Source: Isoetes taiwanensis
Taxonomy: Eukaryota; Streptophyta; Lycopodiopsida; Isoetales; Isoetaceae
Assembly (NCBI GenBank): GCA_021234155.1
Contig: JAJEKV010000071.1
Span: forward strand, 6,570,236-6,634,235
Reading direction: 5' to 3'
DNA: 64,000 nt
The notes beneath the pieces are model-generated. The model saw nothing but the letters and a program-made list of their open reading frames with translations. It was not told where the DNA came from and did no database searches. Below, in pieces: positions 49,601-61,100 of the stretch (positions are counted from its first letter, which is position 1; each line of letters begins with the position of its first letter). Position numbers and translations under genes: made by a program.

Positions 49601-50547
49601 CAAAAAGTTAATTACCTTGTCGGTGCAGACTACACCGCTCCAAGTGCAAGGAACGCTTTATCTAAGATTTTATTACCTTTGCAACTCTACAAAATAGAAA
49701 GTTAGTCCATTCCTATGCCAAAAATTTGTTGCAAATAGAAGGAAGGAAGGAAGTATATTTTAACGTCCGCTAGCAAAAGCCATACATTGTTTACATGTAA
49801 AAGCGCACGCCGGACATTTTGCAATCACGCTTTTATGTTTATGAATTTTCCATTCGTGATGGTCTCCAGATCATGTCATTGGGTTTCAAAATTGGATATT
49901 GAGCTTTCATTTGGTAATATCACGCTGGATTTCTTACCATGAATATGCGAATATATCATGGTCGTGGCACATATCAACTACCATGTATTATTTTGTCTCA
50001 AGCCGCTTGTCTTACAATTAAAAGAATAGTCTCACAGATGTTCAATAACACTTTTAACATCGTGAAGAAATCTATTGCATTCTAATGGTCATAACATATA
50101 CATAGTAATTACATGCATAAGGGTCAGCTTTATTGCTCATGTCTTTATGCGACCATAATGACCGCTTCGAAAGTACAACCTACCACGCCAGAGGTACCCA
50201 AAATTGCGGTAGCAGACAGAGCCTCGCTCCAATATGATCTTTAAAACCTAGCAAAACTTAAAAGGGCAACATTTAAGTAAGATTATTCCGATCTTTCCTA
50301 TTTTCTCCATGCATGTTACCTTAAGAATGTTTCCGTGATACAATGTTGCAGAAAGCTTATTCTCCCATTCAACTGGCAAAATAGTCACAATACTTTCACG
50401 CGGATGATCAACAACTATATGTGAGATGGTGCCCTTGGATCACCGCAAAATAAGCGTATATCTTAACATAGAAAAGAGACAAAGAAGGCATACACATTTT
50501 AGGATAAGTCAAGTCAATACGCGGCAGGCCGCTTCCAGCCCAATTTC

Positions 50548-50793
50548 TCATATTGCTACTTGTTTTACCAAATTTGCATTAATTGTTGAAGTAAGCCCCC
50601 AAATTTTGGCGTAGTTACATGCCCCGAGATGATACCGAGCAAAGATGTCCAAAGAAGTTCCAAAACCTAAACAATACAAAACCCACATCAAAACCCACAA
50701 AAACAAAACTTCAACTAAGATTATTGTTGGATTCATAATCGTGAGCTTTTTAGTTTCTTCTTTCAAGCAATGATAGACAACGACCAAAGGCAA
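50548..50793 (-). CDS. Unrecognised open frame with a hydrophobic segment
   Basis: Minus-strand 81-codon frame with a hydrophobic stretch (IILVEVLFLWVLMWVLYCLG) that could be a membrane helix, then GFGTSLDIFARYHLGACNYA. It lies on the same strand as the exon candidates at 51,196-52,140. No family recognised; it could be chance. Confidence 0.2.
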   Translation of the reverse strand: MPLVVVYHCLKEETKKLTIMNPTIILVEVLFLWVLMWVLYCLGFGTSLDIFARYHLGACNYAKIWGLTSTINANLVKQVAI

Positions 50794-51195
50794 CTACAGG
50801 TTTAATCTCTTTCTAACATCATAGATGCCTCGGCCATGACCATTATTACGATACGTCTCTAGACAACCCTACATGTAGCCCACTTCAAATGAAGATAATA
50901 CCGCAGTTTACAAATGAAGAAAACATGCCCTTACAATAGTAAAACTATGCCCCAGTAATGAATGTCTTTCAATCGAATGAGAAGCACCGCCATATTAGCT
51001 TGCCGGAGAGCTATGTTTCATTCAAGGGTTGCCCTTGAACGTAGGCAAAGTCATTAACAAAATCGCGTTCCCCGAGAGAGTTAACAATCCGGCTTTAAAC
51101 TCGCAGCCACTTGTAAAAGAAAAACGCACTGGAACAACTTCTTCTGTTTTATTATGGCACGAGTGACGAAGTCTAGAGCAAGCCAAGTCGGCCAT

Positions 51196-51378
51196 CTATA
51201 GGCATAAGAAGCGTAGGGTCGAGGTATAAGCAGGCCAAGTATATCTATGATTGTTCGCGTAAGCTTTCTCTATGATCGTTGCTTTTTCTTTATAAACAAT
51301 TTGCCACAAGAGGTTGTATTCTCTTCCATGTATAAGAACCAATGCATTTCTAAGAAGAACAACCGCTTCATATTCCAA
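51196..51378 (-). CDS. Unrecognised exon-like segment
   Basis: Minus-strand 60-codon frame beginning MEYEAVVLLRNALVLIHGRE, with NLLWQIVYKEKATIIEKAYA. It is preceded on that strand by AT-rich sequence with acceptor-like sites. It could be a downstream exon of the gene candidate starting at 51,748, but the phase was not proven. Confidence 0.25.
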   Translation of the reverse strand: MEYEAVVLLRNALVLIHGREYNLLWQIVYKEKATIIEKAYANNHRYTWPAYTSTLRFLCL

Positions 51379-51637
51379 TCGAGCAAAATGTGATTCATCT
51401 TATATTATATAAGTTTTGCTAAATGTTTTGTATATGATGCACAACCCAAAAACTCGAGAATCTCTCCGCGAGAATAACAAATAATATCAAGCTCACCTTC
51501 GGCTAATCTCCTCGCGAAAAAGAATGACGGATTTGCCGGATTTGGTACCAATAAGCTATTGTTTTATGCCGGACCTCCATATTTGCCCTTTTATTCAAGG
51601 CTTAGGCACCCTCGCTTACTCTTCCATTTAGATGTAC

Positions 51638-51748
51638 CTGCTTGCAAAGAATGGCCCGCATAAACGATTCTAAATTCCCATTTATGGTTTCATGGGTTGA
51701 TGATGTGCTTGAAGATTCCAAGTTCTGGTGTGATGCCGATGCAACCAT
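51638..51748 (-). CDS. Candidate first exon, unknown protein
   Basis: On the minus strand an ATG in good context (caagaaaATGG) at 51,748 opens 37 codons, MVASASHQNLESSSTSSTHE at the start and SFMRAILCKQ at the end, then meets a GTACAT donor-like site. The serine/threonine-rich start is common in plant nuclear or organelle proteins but is not diagnostic. The purine-rich leader upstream (gtagaggaaggagcaagaaa) fits a 5' untranslated region. No family recognised. Confidence 0.3.
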
Positions 51749-51800
51749 TTTCTTGCTCCTTCCTCTACTTCTAGCTTAAACCCCGCACTGCTTAATAACA

Positions 51801-52140
51801 CTAAATCGCCTTTGAGTTGAGATTGAAGAGCAAGTCGCTTATCTCTCGGGTGAATAAATCATCCTTATCGATCCGAGCTTGTGCCATACCACGAGGCAAA
51901 GCCTTCGCTGTCTCTTTTCTAAACCGGTGCATGGGGTTTTGGCTGCTCGCTTCCACCCAAGCCATAAATTTTAAGCCATCACCCATAGCCAGTAAGAGGA
52001 TATACAAAACGTGGCCTGGCCATTACGAGAGTTGGAGGAGGTGCATCGTCAAGCCCGCGAAAGGCTTCACCGGAAGGTGCTTGACTGGATTAACCGGGTC
52101 ATTCAAATTAGGGTCGGTCCAACACTTACACAATAACATT
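51801..52140 (-). CDS. Unrecognised coding-like segment
   Basis: Two blocks on the minus strand read like protein: WTDPNLNDPVNPVKHLPVKP (about 52,122-52,020) and, after a stop, GDGLKFMAWVEASSQNPMHR with RKETAKALPRGMAQARIDKD to 51,801. The plus strand is open for 109 codons across the same bases, so strand choice is uncertain. The higher end overlaps a 40 bp word shared with 61,405-61,450, suggesting the DNA may be transposon-derived. Confidence 0.25.
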
Positions 52141-52155
52141 ATATAATATAAGATC
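52109..52155 (-). repeat. Dispersed 40 bp repeat (second copy at 61,405-61,450, opposite strand)
   Basis: The minus strand reads atcttatattatataatgtt then attgtgtaagtgttggacc. The plus strand at 61,405-61,450 has atcttattatattataaagt then tattgtgtaagtgttggacc. The match ends sharply after ggacc. It is followed at 52,155-52,180 by a small ttcta microsatellite. Confidence 0.65.
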
Positions 52156-52180
52156 TCTATTCTATTCTATTCTATTCGGG

Positions 52181-52959
52181 CGACCCCGCCTGGCTGGGTT
52201 CAAAGCATCGTAATTCACCTTTATCACATGAGCATACAGCACCGCGTTTAAAGTGAGAAGAAACACCCCTATATACGCATACACAAAAGTGTTGGAAACC
52301 CCTTCCGCGGAAAAATACACTAGAATGTCAAGAAGAGGGGATTTAAACCCCTAGTATAATGTGACGAAAACGCCGAAAAAAAACCTCTTCCATGCACTCA
52401 ATTAGGTTTATACTGGTCTTCTGCGGTGAATCCCCCATGTTCAAAGAAATCTAAGATCTGGCCTCGAGAACTTATAAACCAATTAATCATCCTACATGCC
52501 ACCTTTGTGAAACCAAAAGTGCCTGCATCGCAGGATTCGACCTTTGTCACATCAAATTCAAAATGGCTAAAATTACTCTAGAAACTAAGTTATACCAATA
52601 AGCTCTTGCTAAAGAAAGAAACATGTAAATAACAAAGCCATAAAGATTCCCCCTCGCGATCCAGCCCTAGGTCAATTGACTACGACAGGCTGACATCACC
52701 GTTGGTGCTTCTTGAAGGCGCCTTTCGCTCCACAAAAGTTGGTCTCCCCGTGGTAATGGCGATGTTATGAGTTCATTAAAAGAGCCAATTACGGAGTTGT
52801 CCATCCGTCGCTAGGGGCCTTCGAGAGAGGACATCCAGGGGGAGCAGCTTCCTGGGGGTTTTAAGGGTCCTTTTTCTAGCAAGAACACTCCTCTACATAT
52901 GATGATACTATGCAAGGTCCTCAATAACTGATTAGAATATGGCTTCCGAAACGTAAACC
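52181..52959. other. Gene-free stretch
   Basis: No open frame, motif or repeat that I can support. Confidence 0.4.
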
Positions 52960-53450
52960 TTGTTTGTTGCTAGAGTTTTGAAGGGTTTAGATTATGGAGG
53001 TCGAGTTTTGGTCGTTTGCACTTGGGACATGGTTGAGAAGTTGTAGTTGAAAATGCAAACCACTAGGAAGTGACAAGATGGAGTATGTATCCATCCTCCT
53101 CTCAATAGCAATTACAAGTCAGGAGTGCCTTTTGGAGTAGCAAGTTTGTTTTGGGTCATTTAGGATGGCCGATAGATCCAAACTCTACTATTTCAGTTGC
53201 AATGGTTCTACATGCATGTCTAGAAATGGTGCACCTAGTTATCCATGAAAACGACCATGTTTTGGTCCCCGAAATGGAAACACATGTGTGTTGCTAGGTT
53301 ATTCGCTGGCTTGCGTTATTATGGAGGTCAAGTTTTGGTTGTTTGCACTTGTTGAAAAGTTGCAGTTGAAAATGCAAAGCAATAGGGATATGACGGAATG
53401 GGATTTGGATTTATGCTCCTCCTGACGTGGCAATTAGAAGTTCAAGAGCT
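52960..53450 (+). repeat. Tandem duplication, about 325 bp period
   Basis: Units at 52,960-53,120 and 53,288-53,450 share tgttgctag, ttatggaggtc, gagttttggtcgtttgcact or caagttttggttgtttgcac, agttgaaaatgcaaa, gatatgac or agtgacaagatgg, and cctcctc. The 160 bp between them is not repeated. Confidence 0.8.
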
Positions 53451-54880
53451 AAGCGTATACATATTATCTTTAATAGAAATGCCCAAAAGAGTCAGAATTA
53501 TTGAACCTCATATATAAATTCTAATTCCTGCTAAATCTGATCATATGGCTTTTCTTCCTCCACCATGGGCACTAAGTCATTTTGGGATACGTGTATACAA
53601 GGTAAACACTTCTAAAGTGTGTTACTTCATATATATATGCAAGCTTTGATATGGACGTGATAGCAACAACTTATCATATTGCTTCACCAGGTGAAAGCAT
53701 ACCCAACAACATGCAATCAATCTTCATTCAAAATTTGAAAAGAAGTATCAATTACTTTATGGAACCTAAAGCAAAATGAGATAGTTGCACTCAGATCTGA
53801 ATATCTTGTGATATACTAATCATTTTCACATCATTGTGGTGACAACTTGTGGTGACATGTCTGAAAAAAACTTGGAGAAAACTTGTGGTGACATGTTTGA
53901 AAAAAACTTGTCTCAATTTGGATCTGTGATGAATAACAAAATCAGCTTCAAAGTGAACATAAAATTTGGCGGGTGGACATAAAATTATCAGGCTTCCATT
54001 CTCATAACACAACAAAACAAAAGAAGGAGAGAAACTTTTGTGAGAGAAACTTTTGGCTTCCCTTTTCCAAGTGCTTCTCCTTATAATATTTATCACACCA
54101 AGGAATTCATAGAAATGTAAACAAATATCAAAATAAAAAAGTAATGGAGATATAAAACACACAAACCAATCTAATGATTCTTCATTGACAGGTTTCCAAC
54201 CTTAGCCAACACTACATTTCAGCAACAAATTCACAAAGAATGACAAATATTCTCAGAATTTTCATTCACAAGTTCCTAATCTTTGCACTTTCCAATCTAA
54301 TTATTGTTCCTGGTTTTGGATAAACCCTTCTTCTGCATACTATTTCTAGAATTCTAATGCAGGTATAGTAAAGACATATCCTGCATTTTTTATGTCATGT
54401 TTATCTTAGTGCAGGTTACTAGAACATATACAAAAATTGAACATGTGCAACATCCTAAATTAATCTTATCCGCAGTGCAAAGGGTTGTACGATCGCGTTG
54501 CAACTTGAAGCAACAAAACAAGCTGGTTCAGTTAGTCCGATATTGAGGTCTTGGAAATGGCAAAAAGCTGGCAGATGCATCACGAATCTCTTAAATATGT
54601 AGCATGTCTTTACCTATATAGTACAAATTTATTCCTCAAAAGAGAGCATTTTTTGAGAATCTGTGGTTCTATGTTCAGAAGTATACATTTGATTCTTCAT
54701 TAGAAGCTCGATGCATGAATGCAAGTTAGTAAATGTAAGTTGAAAACAAGGCCTTAAAACAACTTCTGGGTGGAGAATGGTGGAATAGGAGTTAAATTTG
54801 TCTCGATAAGAAACTTTGAGCACGGAGTTCTTCATCCATACTTCAATGCTTGTATCTTTGAAGCGTGTAGTGGAGTTATC
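53451..54880. other. Stretch with no recognised gene
   Basis: A minus frame at 54,162-53,791 (123 codons) overlaps a small direct repeat (gacatgt-tgaaaaaaacttg at about 53,854 and 53,890) and is low-complexity at its end. No domain recognised. Confidence 0.35.
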
Positions 54881-55189
54881 GGTCTAGCTAAAGTGATAAC
54901 CAAAAATGCGTGTAGAACATGCGTCGAGGGGCGGTGTTAACGCGTAGTAGGGCAGACTAAGGCGAAGGCGGTAGAACCTTCGTCCAAATACACGGCGGGG
55001 CGATACGGTAGAAGAGCCGCGCATTTGAGACCGCGTCGGGCCGAAGGCGTTAGGAGTAGAGTCTATCGTCGTTGATAACTAGCAGGAGGCAGATTAGGTA
55101 AGTTATCAAAGTGACATCGGCGGCGACCGATAAGCCTTATCCCGGTCTTATCTGCGTTAAAATTTGTCGTGGAAGTCGCGATGGTGAAT

Positions 55190-55425
55190 TATCATCCTCC
55201 TCCAATGCTTAATTAGCGGAGAGTCGCGATAGTGGTATCACTCCTCCGGTCGCGATAATTAATTATCATCAACTTTGCTCCGATCGCGATAACTAGTTAG
55301 CCGATCTTGGAGAAATGACCAAATTATCATCAACTATCGATGCGATAACTAGTTATCGATGCGGAGAAATCTTGATAATTATCATCCGCTCCTCGATCTT
55401 GATAACTAGTTATCGATACTCTTCA
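55190..55425. repeat. Palindrome-bearing minisatellite, about 57 bp period
   Basis: GATAACTAGTTATC, a perfect 14 bp palindrome, occurs at 55,344 and 55,401 and in a clipped form at 55,288. A second palindrome of the type GATAATTAATTATC or GATAATTATC alternates with it (55,254, 55,374). Between them are gcggagaaatcttg and catccgctcc-like words. Older, degraded units extend left to about 55,070. The array begins where the IRG-like GTPase reading frame fades out, so it lies at the 3' end of that gene. Confidence 0.8.
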
Positions 55426-55469
55426 ATAATGATATGCAAAAAAAAATGACTCTCCCTTTACATACAAGA

Positions 55470-56393
55470 GGCCGATAAGGTGATTTGCTGGGCAAGAAGG
55501 CGCTGCTGCTCACAATACGAATATCAATGCCGCTCAGATTAGCCCTACGCAATTCCTGTTGGAAATTCCTTTTACTTTCTCAGAAACTTCGTCGGCTTCA
55601 GCCGTAATTTGATACTATCTTCGAGGGCTAAAATCCCTGATGTGCCGATCTGCTTTCGATCTTGCAAACGGTACCAGCTTGTCATATTTCTTAGATTGCC
55701 TTACAATTTCCATGTCAATGCTCATTATTCTATCATCTGTGATAATCAAAATGGCGTCAAATGCGTGTAATGCATTATCTTCGTAATAAGTCTCCACTGG
55801 ATGCTCTTGCGTTCCCGCCCCCGGCAGATCCCAAAGAATTAAATTACTGAATTCTGGATGCCTATAAGGAGTTGGCCTCTCGGTGCATTCCACCACATCT
55901 GTTTGTGCTGATTCTGAAATACCAACAAGTTTAAAATTTGAATCTCAATTTGAGTTTAATGCCATTATTTGGCCAGACCAATACCTGGGCTCTTCGGCTC
56001 CAAACCCCTCAACGTGTTCACGAACGATGATTTGCCTGCTCCGGTGTGGCCAGTGATAGCATAATTGAATTTGTTGACATTGTCAATGCCCAACTTTTGC
56101 CTATTGGCTTCGCGACTTTTCTCCAAATTCCACAACCTCACGACCATCGATTCCCCCGGTTGAGCTACCATTTTCTGCATTCTTAGCTCTTCATTTTCTG
56201 CCATCAATCTCGAATTTTCTATTTCGATTTTCAGCATACCCATCTTGTTCTCCTGCTGCATCATCTTGATTTCCAGTTCCTGCCCCAATTTGTCGTTGGC
56301 TTTCTTATCGGGCACTTGGTTAAAAAGAAAACCAAGAACCTTTGAAATCGCTTCCGTCACAAGGTAAGTTACCAAGATTCCTAAAATTTCCAT
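55470..56393 (-). CDS. IRG-like (immunity-related, interferon-inducible-type) GTPase, two exons plus degraded 3' part
   Basis: Exon 1 (56,393-55,985) starts at an ATG in good context. It encodes a hydrophobic segment (residues 4-24), a coiled coil (about 36-76) and the start of the G domain with P-loop GHTGAGKS (115-122). A 71 bp intron (55,984-55,914, gtat...ttcag) joins in phase to exon 2 (from 55,913), giving SAQTDVVECTERPTPYRHPE, then WDLPGAGT (G3, DLPG at 165-168) and FARSKAD (G4, SKAD at 222-225). The order and spacing match IRG/p47 GTPases, which bind GTP and act at membranes in animal cell-autonomous immunity. After a stop at 55,615 similarity seems to resume (YQITAEADEVSEKVK, then in another frame QQELRRANLSGIDIRIVSSS) to about 55,470. 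The helical C-terminal domain of the family is not seen; the minisatellite follows. Frame breaks may be sequencing errors or decay. The family is not typical of plants, and the biological role here is unknown. Confidence 0.8.
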
Positions 56394-56413
56394 TTTCTTT
56401 TCTCACAGAAATG

Positions 56414-56551
56414 AGACAAGAACTTTATGATCTGCACAAACTATATAACAACAGAGAGCAATTGATTTCTGCAGGGCTACAGATCAAAGATTACCACGAA
56501 GCAAATAATAAACTTTTGTTTGACAAAGCCAACGCGCTAGGCTACATGTAG
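56414..56551 (+). CDS. Small exon-like frame, divergent from the IRG-like gene; possible DUF1771-like helices
   Basis: After a strong acceptor-like tract (ttttcttttctcacag) the plus strand encodes MRQELYDLHKLYNNREQLIS, AGLQIKDYHEANNKLLF and DKANALGYM before a stop. The R..E......N.....A......Y..A...L..KA pattern loosely resembles DUF1771, the helical segment next to Smr domains, but it is too short to be sure. It overlaps the presumed 5' leader of the IRG-like gene on the other strand. Confidence 0.25.
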   Translation, partial: RQELYDLHKLYNNREQLISAGLQIKDYHEANNKLLFDKANALGYM

Positions 56552-58108
56552 ACTATACAGCCTGCACAATTAATTTTTGTATTAATTACTTTTGCATTGG
56601 TTCAATGTTGGGGGTTGCGGCGGAAGCATATGCCAATAGAAGCACTGCTGGTGAGTACAGTGTAGGACTCTTGCTGGCGGACAAAAGTTACAAAGGAACT
56701 CTTCTAATGTACAAAGGACATTAAGATACAAAAATCAATGGCTAAGATTTGACGTGCACGATGATAGCAGGGCCAATCACAATAGGTTACCCAGTTGTGC
56801 GGTACAACATCTGCCACGTTTCCTCTTGAAGCTCTTCAGAAGCTACAACATAAAGAAGGAGTCCTTTCCGCAATAAGAGCAGACCCCACTCGAAGCTGGG
56901 GCCCTCCTCTTCCAACTACTACATCATTTGAAATGCAAAGACGACAGCTTCCAATGAAGTTCTTGTATGTAATTGGCATGCAATAGTACACTTTGTCTTG
57001 TAGAATGCTTGGTAAAGGTGCCTTGTCATTTCTACAAACATGCATCAACACCCATTTCATTATAGTATTTGCATTAACATTATCGCTAGTAATGAAGCCC
57101 AGCGTTGTAGGAGCTTTAGGCTACAACGTGTTATCTGAGCATGGTGTGTAAATACCATAGAAAGTGTTTATGTATTTGACATTTACATGGAAATATCAAT
57201 AGAGTTTATTCAATCTTGACGTGGCAATATGTGCATGTAGGAGTAAATGTACATGGAGTCATAAAATGTGGTTGAGCTTGGTTAGTTAAGATTGCATAGC
57301 CATTCTTGGTTATATTCTTGATCTCATTTGATGAGGATTTAAAGCTCTACATAACTAAACGATATGGTTGCCTTCCTTGTTCTATAAGTAAAGAGATGAA
57401 TGGTTTTGATCACGAATGGGCCATTGAGGAAAAATGGTTATTGTGCTTATTGTGAAAAGAGTGTCATAAATTGGTTGTTTTGTCACGTAGTACCTCAGGG
57501 GTGCTAATTTCTATATAAATGTAATTTCATCATTAAGTGACATTTAGAAATTTGAGATCTCATTTTATCCCCATAAGAATCCTCAATGGAATGGCTACCC
57601 TCTCTATTAAGGCTGCAATTAATTCGGCCACCAACAACTTCATTCTTTGTTGTTTTCCCCTATAACTTTTTGATGCGCTTGTCAAAATGTTGCGGCGTTT
57701 GTTGCATTAGATCTTGAATGAAAAGATCTTTCAATAGTATATGGTTATGATGTATTTCAATATTGGTCATATCATTAACCTTAAAAAATATGATTTTGCT
57801 TATTTCTTATATATATTTATATTGTAAAGCTGGCATGAATGAAACTATCACTAGATAGATCTTGTGAAGACAAACCCATTGCTAAAAAAGTTTTGAATCG
57901 AGGAGTTCTGGATCAAAGTTATAATGAAAAATGATACTATAGAAGTTAGTTAAATTTGCATTAATTCTGTTTTGCCACATATCTTGGAATATGAGATATC
58001 TTGGAGCTCTTCTCTTATTGGGCCAGTTTAAAAAGGCGACATGGCATTTAAGATCCCTTAATGGGACAAATGTGATCTCATTTCCTCACAATGCAAAGTA
58101 TCGGTGGT
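56552..58108. other. Gene-free stretch
   Basis: AT-rich, with only short overlapping frames near 56,795-57,060. Nothing is supportable. It ends at the poly(T) run that marks the LINE 3' end. Confidence 0.45.
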
Positions 58109-61100
58109 AGTTTTTTTTTTTTTGTTGAAGGGCGTCGGACTTTATTCAAATCAAAGAGTCAAAATCTACAGTAAATCACGAGAGCGAGGAATAAAATCTC
58201 GGCGGATAAGCGGAGACCCATAGAGTGAAGCAACTTTGCTAAGCATGAGTGCACATCAAAAACTCCTCAAAGTCAGTAGCCTCTTGCGAGGGCAGAGTGA
58301 GTGAATACTGACTTTGTGCAACGCGAGCTTCTTGGAGAACACGATTATCACGCCATCCGGACAACTGAAGATTACCAATATTCGTCTTTCCGGATAGTCC
58401 AAAGCAACCATCCTGGCGCTGAATGAAAAGCGGCCTTGTAACTTCTGTCCAAGTACTTGGGTAAATTACTTAGCGATTGTTAGGGGAAGCACGAGAAAGG
58501 AAAACAACCCGGAGTCCCATACACAATCTAAGGTGTTCACATGGCGATGCTCAATGGTGCCGGAACGCGGCTTGCATCTTGGACGATTTGATATTCTAGG
58601 GTTAAACTTATGAATGACACATTAACCCGCGAGACCTTTATGAGAGAATACGCCGCAAAGAGCGCCACTTTAGGATGGTAGCTTGTCCCATGCCCAAAGA
58701 CCGCATACGCCATTGAGGGAGGAGGAAGTTGAAGACCCTTATTAGGCGGAGGAAGAATGCTCGATTATCAAGCAACAAGCGATACATAGAGTTCACAAGT
58801 TTGCACTCCCTTAATTTCTTCGCAACAAACCCATACCAAAATATCTTCTTGAATTGTGGCGAGAATAGAGTATCAGAAAATCAGCAACTTTTGCGAGAAC
58901 TCCTATCCCATCGCTTAGAATGAAACTTTAGCTGAAAAGCCTCCCATGTCGTGGTGGCACGAGTCATACCATCTTGCAATAGTTAGATTCGACTTTTCAA
59001 AATGCTTTAGTCAATGGGTGCGAAACAAAGTGGTTGATTGTCTACCCGGAGGATCCACCAACAAGGTCGCGATCAAAGTACCTGGCGGTTAGATGATGTG
59101 AAATAGAAGTTTGGCCCGTGTGCGAGAATCTAACAATCCCTTTAAGAATGGAGAAGCATTATGATGGGCGCGAAAACTCATAAAATCGCTCATGGAAGAG
59201 CAGGGTTTTGAGTGTGACTTTACGAAAGGGATCTGATGAGTAGAGCACGATGCTTGATAAAAGTAACCGGAGAATCATTCTTACCTAGAAGCGTAAATGA
59301 ATTTTGAGATCATAACCTTACTCTGCAAAATGGAAATGTCATGCCCAAACCTCCGGCCGGACTTAGGTTTTATACACTTAGACCATGCAACCTTCACCAC
59401 TACCCTGCTTCATTTCCACCCAGGATAAAGTTCTAACAACACCCACAATCTCTGAAACTTTGAGTGGGAAGCAAAGAATGGCGAAGCCATATGAACATGT
59501 GTGTTGCTTAAGACATGTAGCAAGCTATTACCCTTCCGGGCATAGATGGCTTAGGTATCCACCAAAAAAGGTGCCTCATAACCCTGATTATAACATCCCA
59601 AGCATCGAAGTTGGAAACATGAATACCGGGATACCAAAACTGGTTGCCTTCCATGAGGCAACACCTTCGAGGGGTAAGCAAGAACACATGGTGGGACTTC
59701 ATCATCTAGAGTCCACAAAGCGAGAACACTTTTGCCAACCGACCAAAACTCGAGGAGGCTAAAGGGAAAATGTGTGTGAGAAACTTTGCATTTTGGAAGT
59801 GCTCGACATCGCTTTCAAAATAGAAAGGTATCATCACATCTTGATTAATAATTTCTTGAGCCATTTTTCCATAGGAAGACCCCGATCACATCATCCTCGG
59901 CTGACTTTAGAAAATAGTGTGAAAAGCACCTCTGCCACTATTGTAAGCAATGGAGCCAAGGGAAACCTTGTGAACTCCTCTACCAACGGGGAAAGAACCA
60001 TGAGGGGCTCTCCACTGGAAAATCTCTTTGTAGATCTTGCTGAAGTATACCTTCATGACATCTTGTGAATGGGATACCAAGCCTAAAGCCAATAAACACT
60101 TCTCTAAAACCCCGATCCACAGCATCATATGCCTTGGCAAAATCAAGTTTGAGATACCACACAATCTGATGGGCCTTTAGCCTTGCCCAATACATACCTT
60201 CATAGGCCCGGCAGCATTATCAAGAATACACCTTCGGGCAAGAACCCGGTTTGGGTGGATGAGTGTCAGCAAGGAACAACACACAACTTCTACGCGAGCT
60301 TCCTTAAAAATCTTGTACAGCGTGAAAGCAATGTTATGGGGCATGTCAGAAATGGTCTTGGGCTCTTTACGCCAGAGATAGAGGGAAATAGCTTTGTGTT
60401 AGATTTTTTGTCCAAACCGTATCTTCTAAATTCACAAAATGCATTATATATATCATCTCAATCCACTCCCAATATTCTTGAAAAAATTCTCTTGGAAAAC
60501 CATCAAGACACGGACATTTTCCTTTCTCAATAGGTGAGCGGCTAGCGCTGGAATCGTCTCTAGTGATATTTGTCTCTAAAATTGAGCGTTGCTCTGCTGA
60601 AACAATAGAATGCACTTTAGTTAACACGGTGATTGCATATCCTCTGAAATGAGTAGCGATGTCGAGCAAGAAATCTTGCAAAATGATTATGTAGAGTCTT
60701 TGCTTTGAGTGCCTTAGGATCGAAACCTCAAGAGCCATCTGGGGAGGTAGAGAGTTAATAAGTAGCCATCCTCCTCGGTTTGCAGCCCTAAAAAAGAAAT
60801 GAGAACACCTATCACGGACTTAAACCATTTACCGAGCCAGCCTTCAACCCGGCTCCGATGATGCGCTTTCTTGATCTCAATATCTTTAATTTCTTGTAAG
60901 ATACGTTTCTCTCTAATGCGGAAGAATGTAGACTCTGCATATTTGTATCACGATATAAAGTACGTCAAATGACCTCACGGCCTCAACCACTTCACGATGA
61001 CCCCATTCCTTAGCAAAGGATTTGACGCCGCCATGGTGGCTACAACCCGACATCCCGGATGAAGCGAATGCAATGACCCGCGCATCTTCTGGCTGTTTAA

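Noticed and set aside
59385-59762. Plus-strand 125-codon frame
   Set aside because: It is antisense to LINE ORF2 sequence on the minus strand.
60183-60533. Plus-strand 116-codon frame
   Set aside because: Antisense to the LINE reverse transcriptase region, whose minus-strand motifs are clear.
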